DNA of 64,000 nucleotides from PALSA-278 sp963760285 (GCA_963760285.1 CAVXCI010000001.1:744001-808000); one strand, 5' to 3'; counted from the stretch's first letter, positions 26,318 through 36,178 are shown. Notes: generated by a model from the sequence alone, not told the origin. Program-made: numbers and translations.

Positions 26318-29300
26318 AGGAACTTCCCACCGGACAGAGATTTATCGTAGACTGGAAATAAGAGTCATCCTTCTTCCTGCTGGCGAGCTCCTCCAGATGA
26401 TCCACCTCGTTCCAGTCGAAGGGCGGTTGTTCCTCGTGGGTTTCGCGGGCTTTCTTCTGCAGGTAGCCGTCCATTTGTTTCTTCAGGCAATCGCAAATTT
26501 TCTTGCGCTCCTCGATAACCTTGCTGGCCATAATCGTGCTGAAGATCGTGGTGCCCGCGCCGTAACTCAGAGTTGCTTCTTCCCCGTGGTTTTTCCATTC
26601 GACCTCCTTATCCTTTAGCTTCCGGAACGCGAGCTTCTGGATCTTAATATCGAGCAGCTCATGTTGAGGCTTCGGCGCGATGCAGGAGATGCGGATGCCC
26701 ACGGCAACCTCAATGGTTTTCGCCTCGGGCGTCTTCGGAAGCGGAACTTCATTCCGCTTTTCGCATTTCCCCCAAAGAGCATCGGGCACGTTGCCCGTGA
26801 CCACCGATACTCTGAGGCTGATTCTTTTGCTGAATTCCAATTTCTTTTCTACCGATACGCCGATTCTTTTGCTGAATTCCAATTTCTTTTCTTCTGAGGC
26901 GGTTTTGTTTTTGACCCCGGTCATCTTGACGGTGAATTCCGAGTCAAGGCCTTGCCTTCCCATGGGCCGGATTCCGAGGTCCTGAGCTCTCAGCTTCACT
27001 TCCTCCATGCGTCCGGCTGCAGGCGTCCAACCCCGCGAACCGGGTGCAGGGAATCACGGATTGGGCGGTCAGGGAGAGTTGATACGCATTTACGATTCGA
27101 TAGGTGCGCTTTTCCACTTCCTTGGTAGCAGGGCTTTTCGTCGCCTCGACTTCCTGCTGGCGCAGGAGGCCGTCTGTGATGCGCACGGAAAAAACATCGG
27201 GCTGGGCGGGAACCTGCGGAGGGCTCTTGGCGGCCGGCAGGCACTTGAGGAGGCAATTCTCGATGAAGCGCGGTGAGGGGCTTCGCCGCCGGAGCGGCCC
27301 GCGCCAAACTGGATCGGAAACGAAATGATCCAAAGCGTGACACCGCTCTACCGCCGAATGGCGGTCCCCAAAGCCTCAGGGCGACGCTCAATTCCAGCCG
27401 TATGGCGATTGCGCCCAGGCGCAGCGCGACGCCCATCGAAACGCCCATGTCCGCCTGGTAGTGAAAGGGCTGCCAGCTCAGCAGGAAATGGGCATAGGCG
27501 ATAAACCACGCCTCGATCCCGCCGGACTTGAAGACCGCGCAGAGCTTCCCTCCGGCCATGATGCACGATGGCGTGAGCGCGAAATAAGCTTCGCCCGTGA
27601 TGCTCAGTTCCGTCCCAATCTGCAGCCGGATCCCCAGGCGGGGGACGAGCGGATAATGCTCGGGAGGCTTGAACGCGGGGTGGTAACCTCCCAGCGAAAT
27701 GACGAAATCGCCCTTATGAGGCCCCGCGAACCATACGCAGAAGGCGAAGCCTCCAGTGAGTTGGCAGGCCTGGGAGAAGATAAATGAGTTCTCTGTCAGG
27801 CGGGCCTCAAACTGGATCAAACCCTCAGCGATGCTGATCACGCCCCGCAGGGCCAGTTCCGCACAAGCGATGGACTTCTCCGGCTGGACCACGGTCGGCG
27901 TGGTCATTCGGGAAAGTCCCAGCAGGCCGATTTCCACGTCCGCCCCCGGACGAGAACGCGACCGAGACCAGCAGGAACGAGTCCACTATCCCAAACGAGT
28001 TGAATTTGATGCCCGCGGCGATCCAGAAATTTCCCGGCGAAGGAGCCACGTACGGGCGCAGCTGCTGCGGCAATTTCTGCAAGTCCGCAAAGTCCTGCTT
28101 CACCATGGCGGCCTGAATCAGGGGAAAGGTATGCACCTCATCGATTCGCGGAAGCGTCAGCTTCCGGTTCACGCCAAACCCAAACGCCAGCCCGGTGACA
28201 ACGAAAGCGCCCGTGCCGGTGGGGTCGCCCAGCTCCAGGAGCAGAACCGCAAATGCCATCACCGAGTGCGTGCCGTCTGCTAACTTGACATACGACCCGA
28301 AGGCCGAGAAGGTGAACACCGCTGTGCGAATCAGCAGTGTGCCCTCGAGTTCCAACTCCTTCGGGTCCTTGCGAGGGACCCGCACCAGGCTGCCGCCAAT
28401 CTCAATGGGCCCGTTGCCCAGCGCTAAGCCCATTCCGTCCAGGGTGAACTCGACGTGCTTATGGAACTGCGAGGGTTCGGTAAACTTATCCAGGGGATAC
28501 GTTAGCCCCAGGCCTTCGAGGTTGAACGTCAAAACGTTCAACTGCAGGCTGGCGTCAAACTTGATGCCTACTCGCCCGTTCTCATAGCCCAAGCCGATGC
28601 GCCGGACCGTGACTGGCCCCATCGACTTCTCGACTTCGAACCACTTCGTCGCGTCAGTCGCTTCCTCAGCCTGAAGTGCCACAGACTCTTCTGGCCGGCC
28701 TGCGTTTTCGACGGCAGGTGGCTCGTCAGGACCCCGCTCGGTGGGAGATTTCTCGAAGTCACCCTCACCTATCGGCAAACTCAGAGTGCGCGACAGGGAT
28801 CCGAACAAAAGCTCCGCAGTGATGTTGAATTTCTGAAGCCCTCCCTTTCCCTCACCGTTCCCTGACATATCCGACAGCGGCTTTATGCCCTCACGCAAAA
28901 GAATTTCGTCGAGGCTCGCGACAGACTCCTGCTCGAGCTCCTCGGAAGCTACGATGATTCGCAGGCTCTCAAATCCGATGGTCTGATCCTTCGGCATCGC
29001 GCGGCCCACCATCGGCAGGTCGGATAATTCCACTTTTGCGCTCAGATCGACTCCAAAAAGGACTCCGCGCTTCTTTGAAAGCTTCTGGCTGTAGTACGCA
29101 ACCAAAGCACTCCTCAGTGTCATGGTCAGGCTGGCGGGTATATATTTAGCAAACTCCGGGAGGACGGATGCAGCCAGGGCTTGGATCTCCAGTTCGTAGC
29201 CGCACGGGTCGTTATACGCCGCCAGAGCGCATGTGGATGCGGCATTTTTACTGAAGTACAAACTGAACGATAGGGGCGCCTCTTCTGGGCCGAAGAGAAT

Positions 29301-31225
29301 CTGGCCGCCGAAGGTCGTCGCACCATCCGGGTCTTTCTCATTCAGGCTATGCTCAATCGTGAAACAGCAACTTAGGGTAATTTCGTTAAATGTAAGTTTG
29401 CCCCAGCATTCAAATCCAAACTCCTCGCTCTGGGAATTATAGGATACCGAAACACTCTCGATGGTTATTAAGTCCTTAACCGCTGCCGGCATGGATAATT
29501 CAATACTCATTTGTCCGGCCAGCCATCTAATGAGACCAAGCACGGGAAATCCCTTTTCGTCCTGCTTCGTACTAAGCTCAAATTGCCAGCCCAGGTATGT
29601 ATTCTTGTTCTCCGTAGTGCATGAAACCGCCAGGCGAAGGTCCGGCAATGCGTATCCGTCGAGGATCCTCAGCTCCTGCCCGGAATTAGATTCATCGCAA
29701 ATGAATAATAGGATCCGGGATCGGACACGAGCGTAATGTTCTCGATGTTAACCTTAGGAGTTAAAAACTTAAGAGGCAAAGACTTCTTGTTAAATTGTTT
29801 GTCGAAGTACTCTTGCAGATCGATTGTCGTAGACCCGATCTGCTCGGCGGAAATATAAATATCGGGGGCCTCCACCTGGACGCCTAACGCGACCCCCAAG
29901 AAATGTTGCTGTTCCCTTGATCGTGGCGAGAAATAAGCGCCGATCGCTGTCAAACGGCCAGACAACGGCAATCCTCAATGAAGTAAAGCCAATCGAGAAC
30001 AACTTGTCAAGTGGCGCTCCAAATCTTTAAACGGCGTCCAGGAGATGGCGGAACCTTGCGCCCCAATTGTGAATTGTGTGTACGCCACTTCATAATCGCT
30101 CCCGGGGCCGGAGCGCACCAACGCAATCGAGGCGCTCTCCGGCCCGAGCTTGCCGATGCCTTCCCGTATGGGCTCTGGAAGAAAAGAATAGCTATCCTTC
30201 TCATCCGCATCCTTTTTAGCCTCGAGGGGGGTGAGGGCTTCCAGTAATGCATCCAGGTTAATGTCCGGACCAAATCGGCACGCAAAAACCAACTCGTCGT
30301 CCCGCCCCGAAACCACACTCGCCGACGCGGTCATAAGATCGAGTGTTCCAATTTTGACGTCGCCCAGATATGCCATTACCGGCTCGTAAGACGCGTTTTC
30401 AAAACGCCAATACCGGCTAAGGGGGCTGTACATTTCAAACCGCAGGTCCTTGAACGCCACCAATGGTTTGCCTTCCGGCCCCAAGGAAAGTCCCGTGCTT
30501 AAGGGAAACTTCAGGTGGATCCCGGGAATAGGAGGTTTGGCATCCCACGGGAGCTGGTCTCTTTGTACTCGCGGAAGGTTGCCACCGGGGCGTGGAATAA
30601 CTTGCCCATGCAAGACTGGAGATGTTCCCTTACCTAGTTGTGCGAGAAGGGCAAGTGTTCCCTCGGGGGCACCGCGCCCCACAAAATTGAGGCCTTCCTT
30701 TAGTGTGATCGTTTCCTCTAAGAAAGCGTCGCCGAAAATGGCGTCAAGTGTTAATTCGTGTTCGTACGTTGTCAAATACAAAAAGCAGGCCTCGAACTTG
30801 AGTGTATCGAGAACCGACTGCCCGCTCGCATCATATCGCTGGCTTTTGGAGTCAAAAGGTATGGGAAGCTCTGGGAAACTGCGTAGAAACTGCCAACCTT
30901 CCGGCTGCTTATACAGTTTATAACAAAGGGTGACGTCAAGCGTATCCTGATTCCTGTCCAGTTCGAAAACTGCCTGTACGTCCGTTAGCCCAGTAAGAAT
31001 ATTGTGGTTTTCCTGCAGGAAGAGCGAGGATGTCTCACCGTCAATGAACTTGAGAGCGCCAGTGCCCTTGACGGGGAGTTCATAGTCAATTGTAATACCT
31101 GCAACTCTATCGAATGGAGCTAGAGTCTGGACACGAAACCTCTTGTCCTCAATGCACACCTTGCCATCCTTGATCGTCAGGCTCTTGGCTTTCGCCAGTG
31201 CGTCTTGTAGCTCTTGAAGTGTCAT
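26310..31225 (-). pseudogene. DUF6603-type giant protein, frame broken about six times
   Basis: Joined frames give about 1630 residues. Segments in order: 31225-30010 in one frame; two short frame-shifted stretches to 29670; 29650-27945 (607 codons); 27940-27340; two more shifts between 27330 and 27010; then 27008-26310. The typical DUF6603 core is clear: HVEFTLDGMGLALGNGPIEIG, GAFVVTGLAFGFG, and LWGPPFGGR leading in the next frame to VTLWIISFPIQFG. Near the end are the LGIRPMG and GNVPDALWG phrases. No signal peptide. DUF6603 has no assigned function to my knowledge; its many amphipathic beta-strands suggest a large beta-structure. Neighbouring frames of 900-1400 codons are intact, so this gene is either decaying or badly read. 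Confidence 0.75.
26820..26892. repeat. 42-bp in-frame tandem duplication inside the DUF6603 gene
   Basis: A 31-bp block containing ATTCTTTTGCTGAATTCC occurs at 26820-26850 and again at 26862-26892, identical in both. It duplicates 14 codons, so that KKLEFSKRI appears twice in succession. The period is a multiple of three, so the frame is kept. Confidence 0.8.
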
Positions 31226-31261
31226 CTTTCGACCGTGCTCAGATATCCTCGTGGGGCATTT

Positions 31262-33220
31262 TCATTTAATTGGATTCCCATATCTGTCGCGCTTCATGTT
31301 TGATGGGTCTCCTCTACCCACGGGCGATTCCCCACCAACCGGAATAGAAGTAGGCGGATCCACAGGCGGTTGTTTTGGCGGTTGCTTTGGTGGCTGTAGT
31401 GGCGGCTGTTTTGGTGGCTCTTTTGGCGGCTGTAGTGGCGGTTGCTTTGGTGGCTCTTTTGGCGGCTGTAGTGGCGACCCTAGTGGTGGCTGTAGTGGCG
31501 GCTGTTTTGGTGGCTGCAGTGGCGGCTGTAGTGGCGGCTGTTTTGGTGGCTCTTTTGGCGGCTGCAGTGGCGGCTGTAGTGGCGGCTGTTGCAGCGGCTG
31601 CTGGAACGGCTGTTCGGGCGGCAACTTGGATTGTTTTTCAATAAAAGGTGACCTGCCCTGGCTCTTCCCGCTCAAAAGCTCGAAGAGCTCGCTGAAAGCT
31701 TCAGGATCATTTTTCCTAAGTCGATCCTGCAGAAAAACCGGACCGCAGAGGTGCTGGCCGTTTTTGTTGCATAAAATGGCGCGCATGCCAACCACGTCGT
31801 TGCGCCAGGGGATCACACCCGGTACGGCCACCTCTTGTTCAAGAAAATGGGCAAATTTGTGCTGCTCTTCTATAGCTTTGCCGTCAACATCATGCGAAGG
31901 TAGAAGAAATCCGCCCTTGCAGAAAACTGCGTAGCAATAGGATTTAAGGTCGACTATCTTCTCTTCCCAAGTGTTGGAGAAGGCTTTGGCTATCGCCATG
32001 GACTTTGTCGCAGAACCAAACCCTCTGAATTTTTGGTCGGCTGTATAATCACCTAAATGCATTAATTGATGCATGATAGCCTCGAATCTTTTTCGGCTCG
32101 ACGTGTCGAGTTCGAGGGCCACCTGAGCAGCCTTGAGCTCGGCCGCCTTGTCTTTTTTTAGTGTGGAGATATACCCCACCACCGCCTTTTTGTACATTCC
32201 AGGATCCGTGCGGGTGACGCCCGGGAAGAACCCACCCGCTCCATGGATCTTTAGGGGGCCACGGTCATCACCACGAAAGGCGTAACAGGAAACCCTATCG
32301 AGGTGCCTGTGGAGGTAGTTCGACTCCTCTTGTTCTCTTGTCTTTCCTATTTTTACGCGGTCTGGCCCTGTATTGAGTTTCTTCTTGCGTATGCGTACAT
32401 CGAGCTCATCAAAGAGCTCCTGGTACTCATAGGAGTCTCCCTTTTTAACAAACCTTCCCGTTGCTACCCTTTTCCAAGCTTCTTGCTTAAGTTGTCCTGT
32501 CTCAGGAGGACGTCCCAATTTGCCATAAATTGGTTTCAGCGGGCGCACATCCACAGGTTGGGTCTTGCCCGGCCCATACCCTTGGCCCATCTCCGGCCCC
32601 TGATATTCTGTAAAGAGCGTTCTCTCTTCCTGAAGCTCAAGATCACGCCTGGGAAAGTATGCGGTGAATGTCAAGGATAAGACCTTTTCCTCCGAGGGGT
32701 CCTTTGGTCCCGCATTAGAATTGATGGTCTTGAATTCGAAGATATCCTCGTAAACCCTTGGATCGGGAGGCGCACTCAGGATGTTTCGTAGGGCAACATA
32801 TGTGGTCCAACTAAATCTAGGGTCATTTTCTTTATAATTAAGGTCTGCCTGTGGAAAGCCGATTTGTCCGAGGGCATTTTCGATTATCTCCGTGAGGGCT
32901 TTGCGGAGAAAGAAGGGATTCTCCGGATTTGCTTTACTGATCTGGATGACCCTGGCCTGAAACTCAGAGATTTCTTTACTGCTGAGCATCTCAGCGATGC
33001 TGATGGTTTCCTCTGACGCCTTCAGACCCGGCATTTGATTCCACTCAATTCCAGCTGGGGTGCCAATAGTAGCGTCGACAACATTTGCCCAGAATGGAGC
33101 CGGCGGTTTTTCCATGGAGCCATAGTTTTTCAGCGTCAGCCATGCGATCTTGCCCGTGGTGTCAAAATGCAGCTGAATCGTATCCTCATACTTTATGAGC
33201 TTGGTATCGTCGTATTTCAT
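31262..33220 (-). CDS. Putative ADP-ribosyltransferase (cholera/LT-A-like) with a proline-rich tail
   Basis: 652 residues with no signal peptide. Residues 1-300 are an unassigned domain. Residues 310-485 carry the three ART regions in order. The R motif is CYAFRGDDRGP with Arg316, followed by HGAGGFFPGV, compared with YRADSRPP...GGLMPRG in LT-A. An STS-like FGSATKSMAIAKAF follows (Ser403; 'SAT' replaces 'STS'). The ExE motif is FLEQEVAVPGVIPW (Glu461/Glu463), very close to the YEQEVSALGGIPY of LT-A. Residues 533-625 are a PPLQPPKQ-type repeat and the C-terminus is basic. The family moves ADP-ribose from NAD+ onto target proteins. It is the first complete gene of the run, 36 nt before DUF6603. 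The function is inferred from motifs only. Confidence 0.72.
   Translation of the reverse strand: MKYDDTKLIKYEDTIQLHFDTTGKIAWLTLKNYGSMEKPPAPFWANVVDATIGTPAGIEWNQMPGLKASEETISIAEMLSSKEISEFQARVIQISKANPENPFFLRKALTEIIENALGQIGFPQADLNYKENDPRFSWTTYVALRNILSAPPDPRVYEDIFEFKTINSNAGPKDPSEEKVLSLTFTAYFPRRDLELQEERTLFTEYQGPEMGQGYGPGKTQPVDVRPLKPIYGKLGRPPETGQLKQEAWKRVATGRFVKKGDSYEYQELFDELDVRIRKKKLNTGPDRVKIGKTREQEESNYLHRHLDRVSCYAFRGDDRGPLKIHGAGGFFPGVTRTDPGMYKKAVVGYISTLKKDKAAELKAAQVALELDTSSRKRFEAIMHQLMHLGDYTADQKFRGFGSATKSMAIAKAFSNTWEEKIVDLKSYCYAVFCKGGFLLPSHDVDGKAIEEQHKFAHFLEQEVAVPGVIPWRNDVVGMRAILCNKNGQHLCGPVFLQDRLRKNDPEAFSELFELLSGKSQGRSPFIEKQSKLPPEQPFQQPLQQPPLQPPLQPPKEPPKQPPLQPPLQPPKQPPLQPPLGSPLQPPKEPPKQPPLQPPKEPPKQPPLQPPKQPPKQPPVDPPTSIPVGGESPVGRGDPSNMKRDRYGNPIK
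31350..31615. repeat. Low-complexity repeat encoding the Pro/Gln/Lys-rich tail
   Basis: Short units of GGCGGCTG(T/C), TTTTGGTGGC and GGTGGCTCTTTT alternate for about 265 bp on the plus strand. On the minus strand they encode PPLQPP, PPKQPP and PPKEPP units. Repeat number is likely to vary by slippage. The tail could span peptidoglycan or bind SH3-like domains. Confidence 0.75.
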
Positions 33221-33293
33221 GGTCTTGCCATTTTTGCCGTTTTTCGTCGCGAGCGGTGGATACGATGAGTACTCGCCGTTGGGGCTGACTCGC

Positions 33294-33645
33294 TCACCAC
33301 GACGCCGCTTTCAGGACTTTGCTTTGCGGGGCGCTGAACCAGCGAATTTCCGCTCGCACCACCCTCTCGGGCGTCACCGTGGCCACCAGGAGTGCCCGGG
33401 CCTGTGACGGACGATCGAGCTGGAATTTGGCCGCAAGTGGAAGGGCCAGGAAGGTCTTCTCGTAGACTTCGGGAGGCCGGGAACCGCGCGCCGCCTGCCA
33501 GCTATAGGGCGGCAGGTACCGGGAGCGGTTGGCGTCATGCAGATGCCCGGCGAAAACAGCTATCAGGCGGTCGTCGCGAATGATCGAAGCCCATTCCCTG
33601 CGGGCATCTGCGCTGATGTTCCACGCAGAAACTGTACTTGCATTC
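33294..33645 (-). pseudogene. C-terminal fragment of a metallophosphoesterase
   Basis: The frame ending at the TGA at 33294-33296 reads WASIIRDDRLIAVFAGHLHD, followed by ANRSRYLPPYSW. AGHLHD is the GHxH metal-ligand motif of calcineurin-type phosphoesterases. The N-terminal metal motifs are absent: the coding match fades near 33650, and repeat copy B begins at about 33788. The start of this gene was probably lost when the repeat arrived. It points the same way as the ART gene and stops 73 nt before it, so it may have been the first gene of that operon. Confidence 0.6.
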
Positions 33646-33787
33646 GGCTGATTGTCAACCTCAAAAGGGATCGTCCAAATCGGGTGACCGGACCGAGTTT
33701 TTGCACCAAGTCGAGTGAGACAGTCTACATCAAAGTCATGGGCTGCGACATCGGTTGGGGTGGCACCTGGGGGCTGCAGGCCGCCAG

Positions 33788-34285
33788 CGGCGTGTGCATT
33801 ATGCAGCTCAATCCTCGCAAGTTGGTTTCAGCCAGCGATTGTGTTCATGCGATGAAAGGGACCTGTCACGGTTGGGGTGAGAGCAATATGGCAGGGCGAC
33901 CGCGCTCCAAGGAATAGACGCGGAGAGAGCATGTCAGGCGTCTCCGAACCTCGCGTATTTGGCGGGAAAGACGAGGATTTCGGGACAATGCAGGGAACAG
34001 AGAAAATATTGGAGACTGTATGGCGGTGGACGCAGGCGGGTGCGAACCATTCTCCGCCCAGATTCCCTGCTAACAGGGAAAAATACGGGGAATTTTGCTC
34101 GTTTTTTGGCCTTGAATCGCCTTGTCAAGCATGTAAACCTTTGAATCAGTGGCATTTGGTACTAGAGATTTCAATTCTTTCTGCAATCGGAACAGGCAAT
34201 TTTCAGGGAAGCATGCAGGGAATTAACAGAGGCCGATCAGGCAATAACAGGGAATTGTGCGAATCGGCGATAATGCTGAGGGAGG
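33788..34285. repeat. Composite dispersed repeat, copy B (left 240-bp module plus CAGGGAA module)
   Basis: The left module, 33791-34028, is about 94% identical to 55230-55468 beside tRNA-Ser. The right module starts at the TGGCGG near 34020 and carries GGTGGACGCAGG, the palindrome TTCCCTG-CTAA-CAGGGAA, and CAGGG iterons at about 34186-34252. The two modules meet exactly where, at 55.46 kb, the 3' end of the tRNA begins. Confidence 0.78.
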
Positions 34286-34309
34286 CCTATTGATCATCGC
34301 TGCGTGCAC

Positions 34310-34633
34310 ATGAAAAAAATCATCGTCATTGTTCTTGCTGTGTGCATTCTGTCACTCCTCGCCAACGCGTGGTGGGATGATAGCCGAACGCGGCCCGCTC
34401 AGGCTCGCGAAGGCAGCCGCATCATGGAAACGGATGTCGTGGCTGCCTATGTCAAGGTCGAAGGGACTGGTCCGGCGCTCGTTCATTTCTCCGCCGGACG
34501 GACAAGGAAACCGGGGAATCGGGTAGACGATTCAAAAGGATGCGCTTCCGGCGCCAGACACGTGGTTCACATCTCCCATCCGAAAGAAGTCGCAGAAATG
34601 ATCGGGCAAGCTGCTAGCACCGCTCAAAACTGA
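34310..34633 (+). CDS. Small exported protein, possibly a shortened alpha/beta-hydrolase relic
   Basis: About 107 residues. The N-terminal hydrophobic segment (IIVIVLAVCILSLLANAWW) is a signal or anchor. The C-terminal GARHVVHISHPKEVAEMIGQ strongly resembles the final helix-loop of alpha/beta hydrolases, where the His is catalytic. VAAYVKVEGTGPALV resembles their first strand. The central lid and nucleophile region are missing, so an internal deletion of a once full-length hydrolase is likely. Product and activity are uncertain. Confidence 0.45.
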   Translation: MKKIIVIVLAVCILSLLANAWWDDSRTRPAQAREGSRIMETDVVAAYVKVEGTGPALVHFSAGRTRKPGNRVDDSKGCASGARHVVHISHPKEVAEMIGQAASTAQN

Positions 34634-34642
34634 CGGCGCAAA

Positions 34643-35587
34643 TCATCGATTCGTAGATATGCTGTGGATTTCCGCGATGTAACCGCCGGGGAATTCGACC
34701 ATAGCCGTCCGGCGGGCTTTCGTCTTGTATGGCGCGGAGAGAATTTTCGCTCCGGTCGCCCGCGCCTTTTGTAGCGCCGCGTCTAGATCCTCCACCTGAT
34801 ATCCCGTTATCTCGTACCCGAAGGGATGGGGCAAATGGCCGTCCATTACGAGCACCTGCACGTTTCCAAAAAGCGACGAGATGCGAATGCAGCGGTACGT
34901 CTCCCCGGGACGGCCGATTTCTCCCGCGTCGGCGTGCTTGTCGTCGCTCATGATTTTTCCGCCCGAGAATCTTACAAAGTCCCGCGTGAATTCATCGGCG
35001 CGGTCGGGCGAGACGTACACTCGATTGTCTGGGATCATTTTCAGCGGCTGAAAATCGGGCGTGGTGAAATGCCAGTAGAGCTGCATCTTCACTCCCCCGG
35101 GCCACTGGATCACAGAGTCAATTCCAATGGGATCCTTGAACGGCGCGACGATCACCTCGGCCCCTGCCGCGCGCGCGGCGCGAATCGCATTGTCCATATT
35201 GGTGACGAGATAACCCGTGCGTTCCTCTCCAAAGGGAGATGGAATGGGCGTCTGGTAGGCAAAAATGGAGAACGTGCCGGACGGAGTCCAAACGGCCTGA
35301 AACTCGGTGCTGCTCGGCACGGGTAGAACGTTGGACACAATGCGTTTCGACGCCTGCCCTCCGAACGTGGCCGTGATGCTGTTCACCAAGTCGTCGAAGT
35401 CGCCGGGGGCGATGTAGACGTGCGTGGAATCGTACTGCGGTCCCACGGCGACGACTGCACCGCGCTCACGGGCGACAGCCGTGGTTTGGAAACAGATTGC
35501 GGCGGACAAAACGAGCAGCACAGCGGCGAGCGCGCAGAGTATGCAGGCTCGCCGCCTCGCATCACTTCGATTCCATACCTCCGTCAT
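34643..35587 (-). CDS. Exported glyoxalase/VOC-fold protein
   Basis: 314 residues. The N-terminal signal or anchor (RRACILCALAAVLLVLSAAICF) is followed by two VOC-type halves with characteristic strands, HVYIAPGDFDDLVNSI and FQAVWTPSGTFSIF in the first and NRVYVSPDRADEFTRDFVRF and FPGGYIAEI in the second. A helical TNMDNAIRAARAAGAEVIVAP unit repeats as VEDLDAALQKARATGAKILSAP. The VOC superfamily includes glyoxalases, dioxygenases and antibiotic-binding proteins; export makes a periplasmic binding or isomerase role possible. No specific metal-ligand set could be assigned. Confidence 0.72.
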   Translation of the reverse strand: MTEVWNRSDARRRACILCALAAVLLVLSAAICFQTTAVARERGAVVAVGPQYDSTHVYIAPGDFDDLVNSITATFGGQASKRIVSNVLPVPSSTEFQAVWTPSGTFSIFAYQTPIPSPFGEERTGYLVTNMDNAIRAARAAGAEVIVAPFKDPIGIDSVIQWPGGVKMQLYWHFTTPDFQPLKMIPDNRVYVSPDRADEFTRDFVRFSGGKIMSDDKHADAGEIGRPGETYRCIRISSLFGNVQVLVMDGHLPHPFGYEITGYQVEDLDAALQKARATGAKILSAPYKTKARRTAMVEFPGGYIAEIHSISTNR

Positions 35588-35626
35588 TTTCTCTCAGCGA
35601 ACTCCGCGGAAAATTTCCATCCGCCA

Positions 35627-35724
35627 TTATAACTTGAAGAATGCCAGCAGTTCTTCGTTGATTTGATCCTTCAGCGTGGAGCACATGCCGTGTGGCGCGC
35701 CGGGGATCATTTTCAACGTCGCAG
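35627..35724 (-). pseudogene. C-terminal scrap of a chloroperoxidase-type alpha/beta hydrolase
   Basis: The frame ending at the TAA at 35627-35629 reads LKMIPGAPHGMCSTLKDQ, then INEELLAFFKL. GAPHGMCSTLKDQ is the C-terminal catalytic-His segment of non-haem chloroperoxidase/esterase proteins. The match ends exactly where dispersed repeat copy C begins (about 35722), so the repeat has replaced the rest of the gene. Confidence 0.7.
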
Positions 35725-36178
35725 ACTGTATGGCGGTGGACGCAGGCTCGTGCGGACCTTTCTCCGCGCGAATTCCCTGCTAACAGGGAAAAATACAGGG
35801 AATTTTGCGAATTTGGCCGACTTGTTTCGGCCGTCGGACGCCATAAGCGCCTCATTATGGAGCACTTCTGGTCCTGAGCGTCGATTCGAGTCTCAAACGG
35901 AACAGGGAATTATCAGGGAAGCTAACAGGGAATTAACAGGGCAGGATCAGGGAATAACAGGGAAAAACCTGATTCGCTGGATCGGAAGCAGATTCCGAGT
36001 GGAGCCGAGCGTCCTTTCCTTTGCAAACGCAATGCCGTCTAATACCGGGTCGTCAGGAACCCGGACACCATGGGATATTTGCAGCCATGAGGACAAGGAA
36101 AATCGAAGCAGACCCGCGTTCAGACACGAGCGCCCTCCTGTTGATTGCAAAAGCGGATTGAATTATGGCGAGGTACAG
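35722..36178. repeat. Dispersed 'CAGGGAA' repeat, copy C
   Basis: It has the same layout as copy A: TGGCGGTGGACGCAGG, then the palindrome TTCCCTG-CTAA-CAGGGAA (35773-35790), a CGGCCGTCGGACGCCATA core, and six CAGGG iterons at 10-12-bp spacing (35903-35967). It ends TGATTGCAAAAGCGGATTG. Non-coding. It abuts a truncated hydrolase on its left. Confidence 0.8.

Noticed and set aside
31251..31934. Plus-strand Gly/Cys-rich frame (GGCFGGC repeats)
   Set aside because: It is the complement of the proline-rich tail of the ART-like gene. The minus-strand frame is longer and carries domain motifs.
34011..34060. tRNA-like 3' half in repeat copy B
   Set aside because: Only T-arm-like and acceptor-like pieces are present. 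No anticodon arm or matching 5' half can be folded, so it is not a tRNA gene.
35903..35967. Regular CAGGG repeats considered as a CRISPR array
   Set aside because: The units are 5-7 bp at 10-12-bp period with no unique 25-40-bp spacers and no cas genes.
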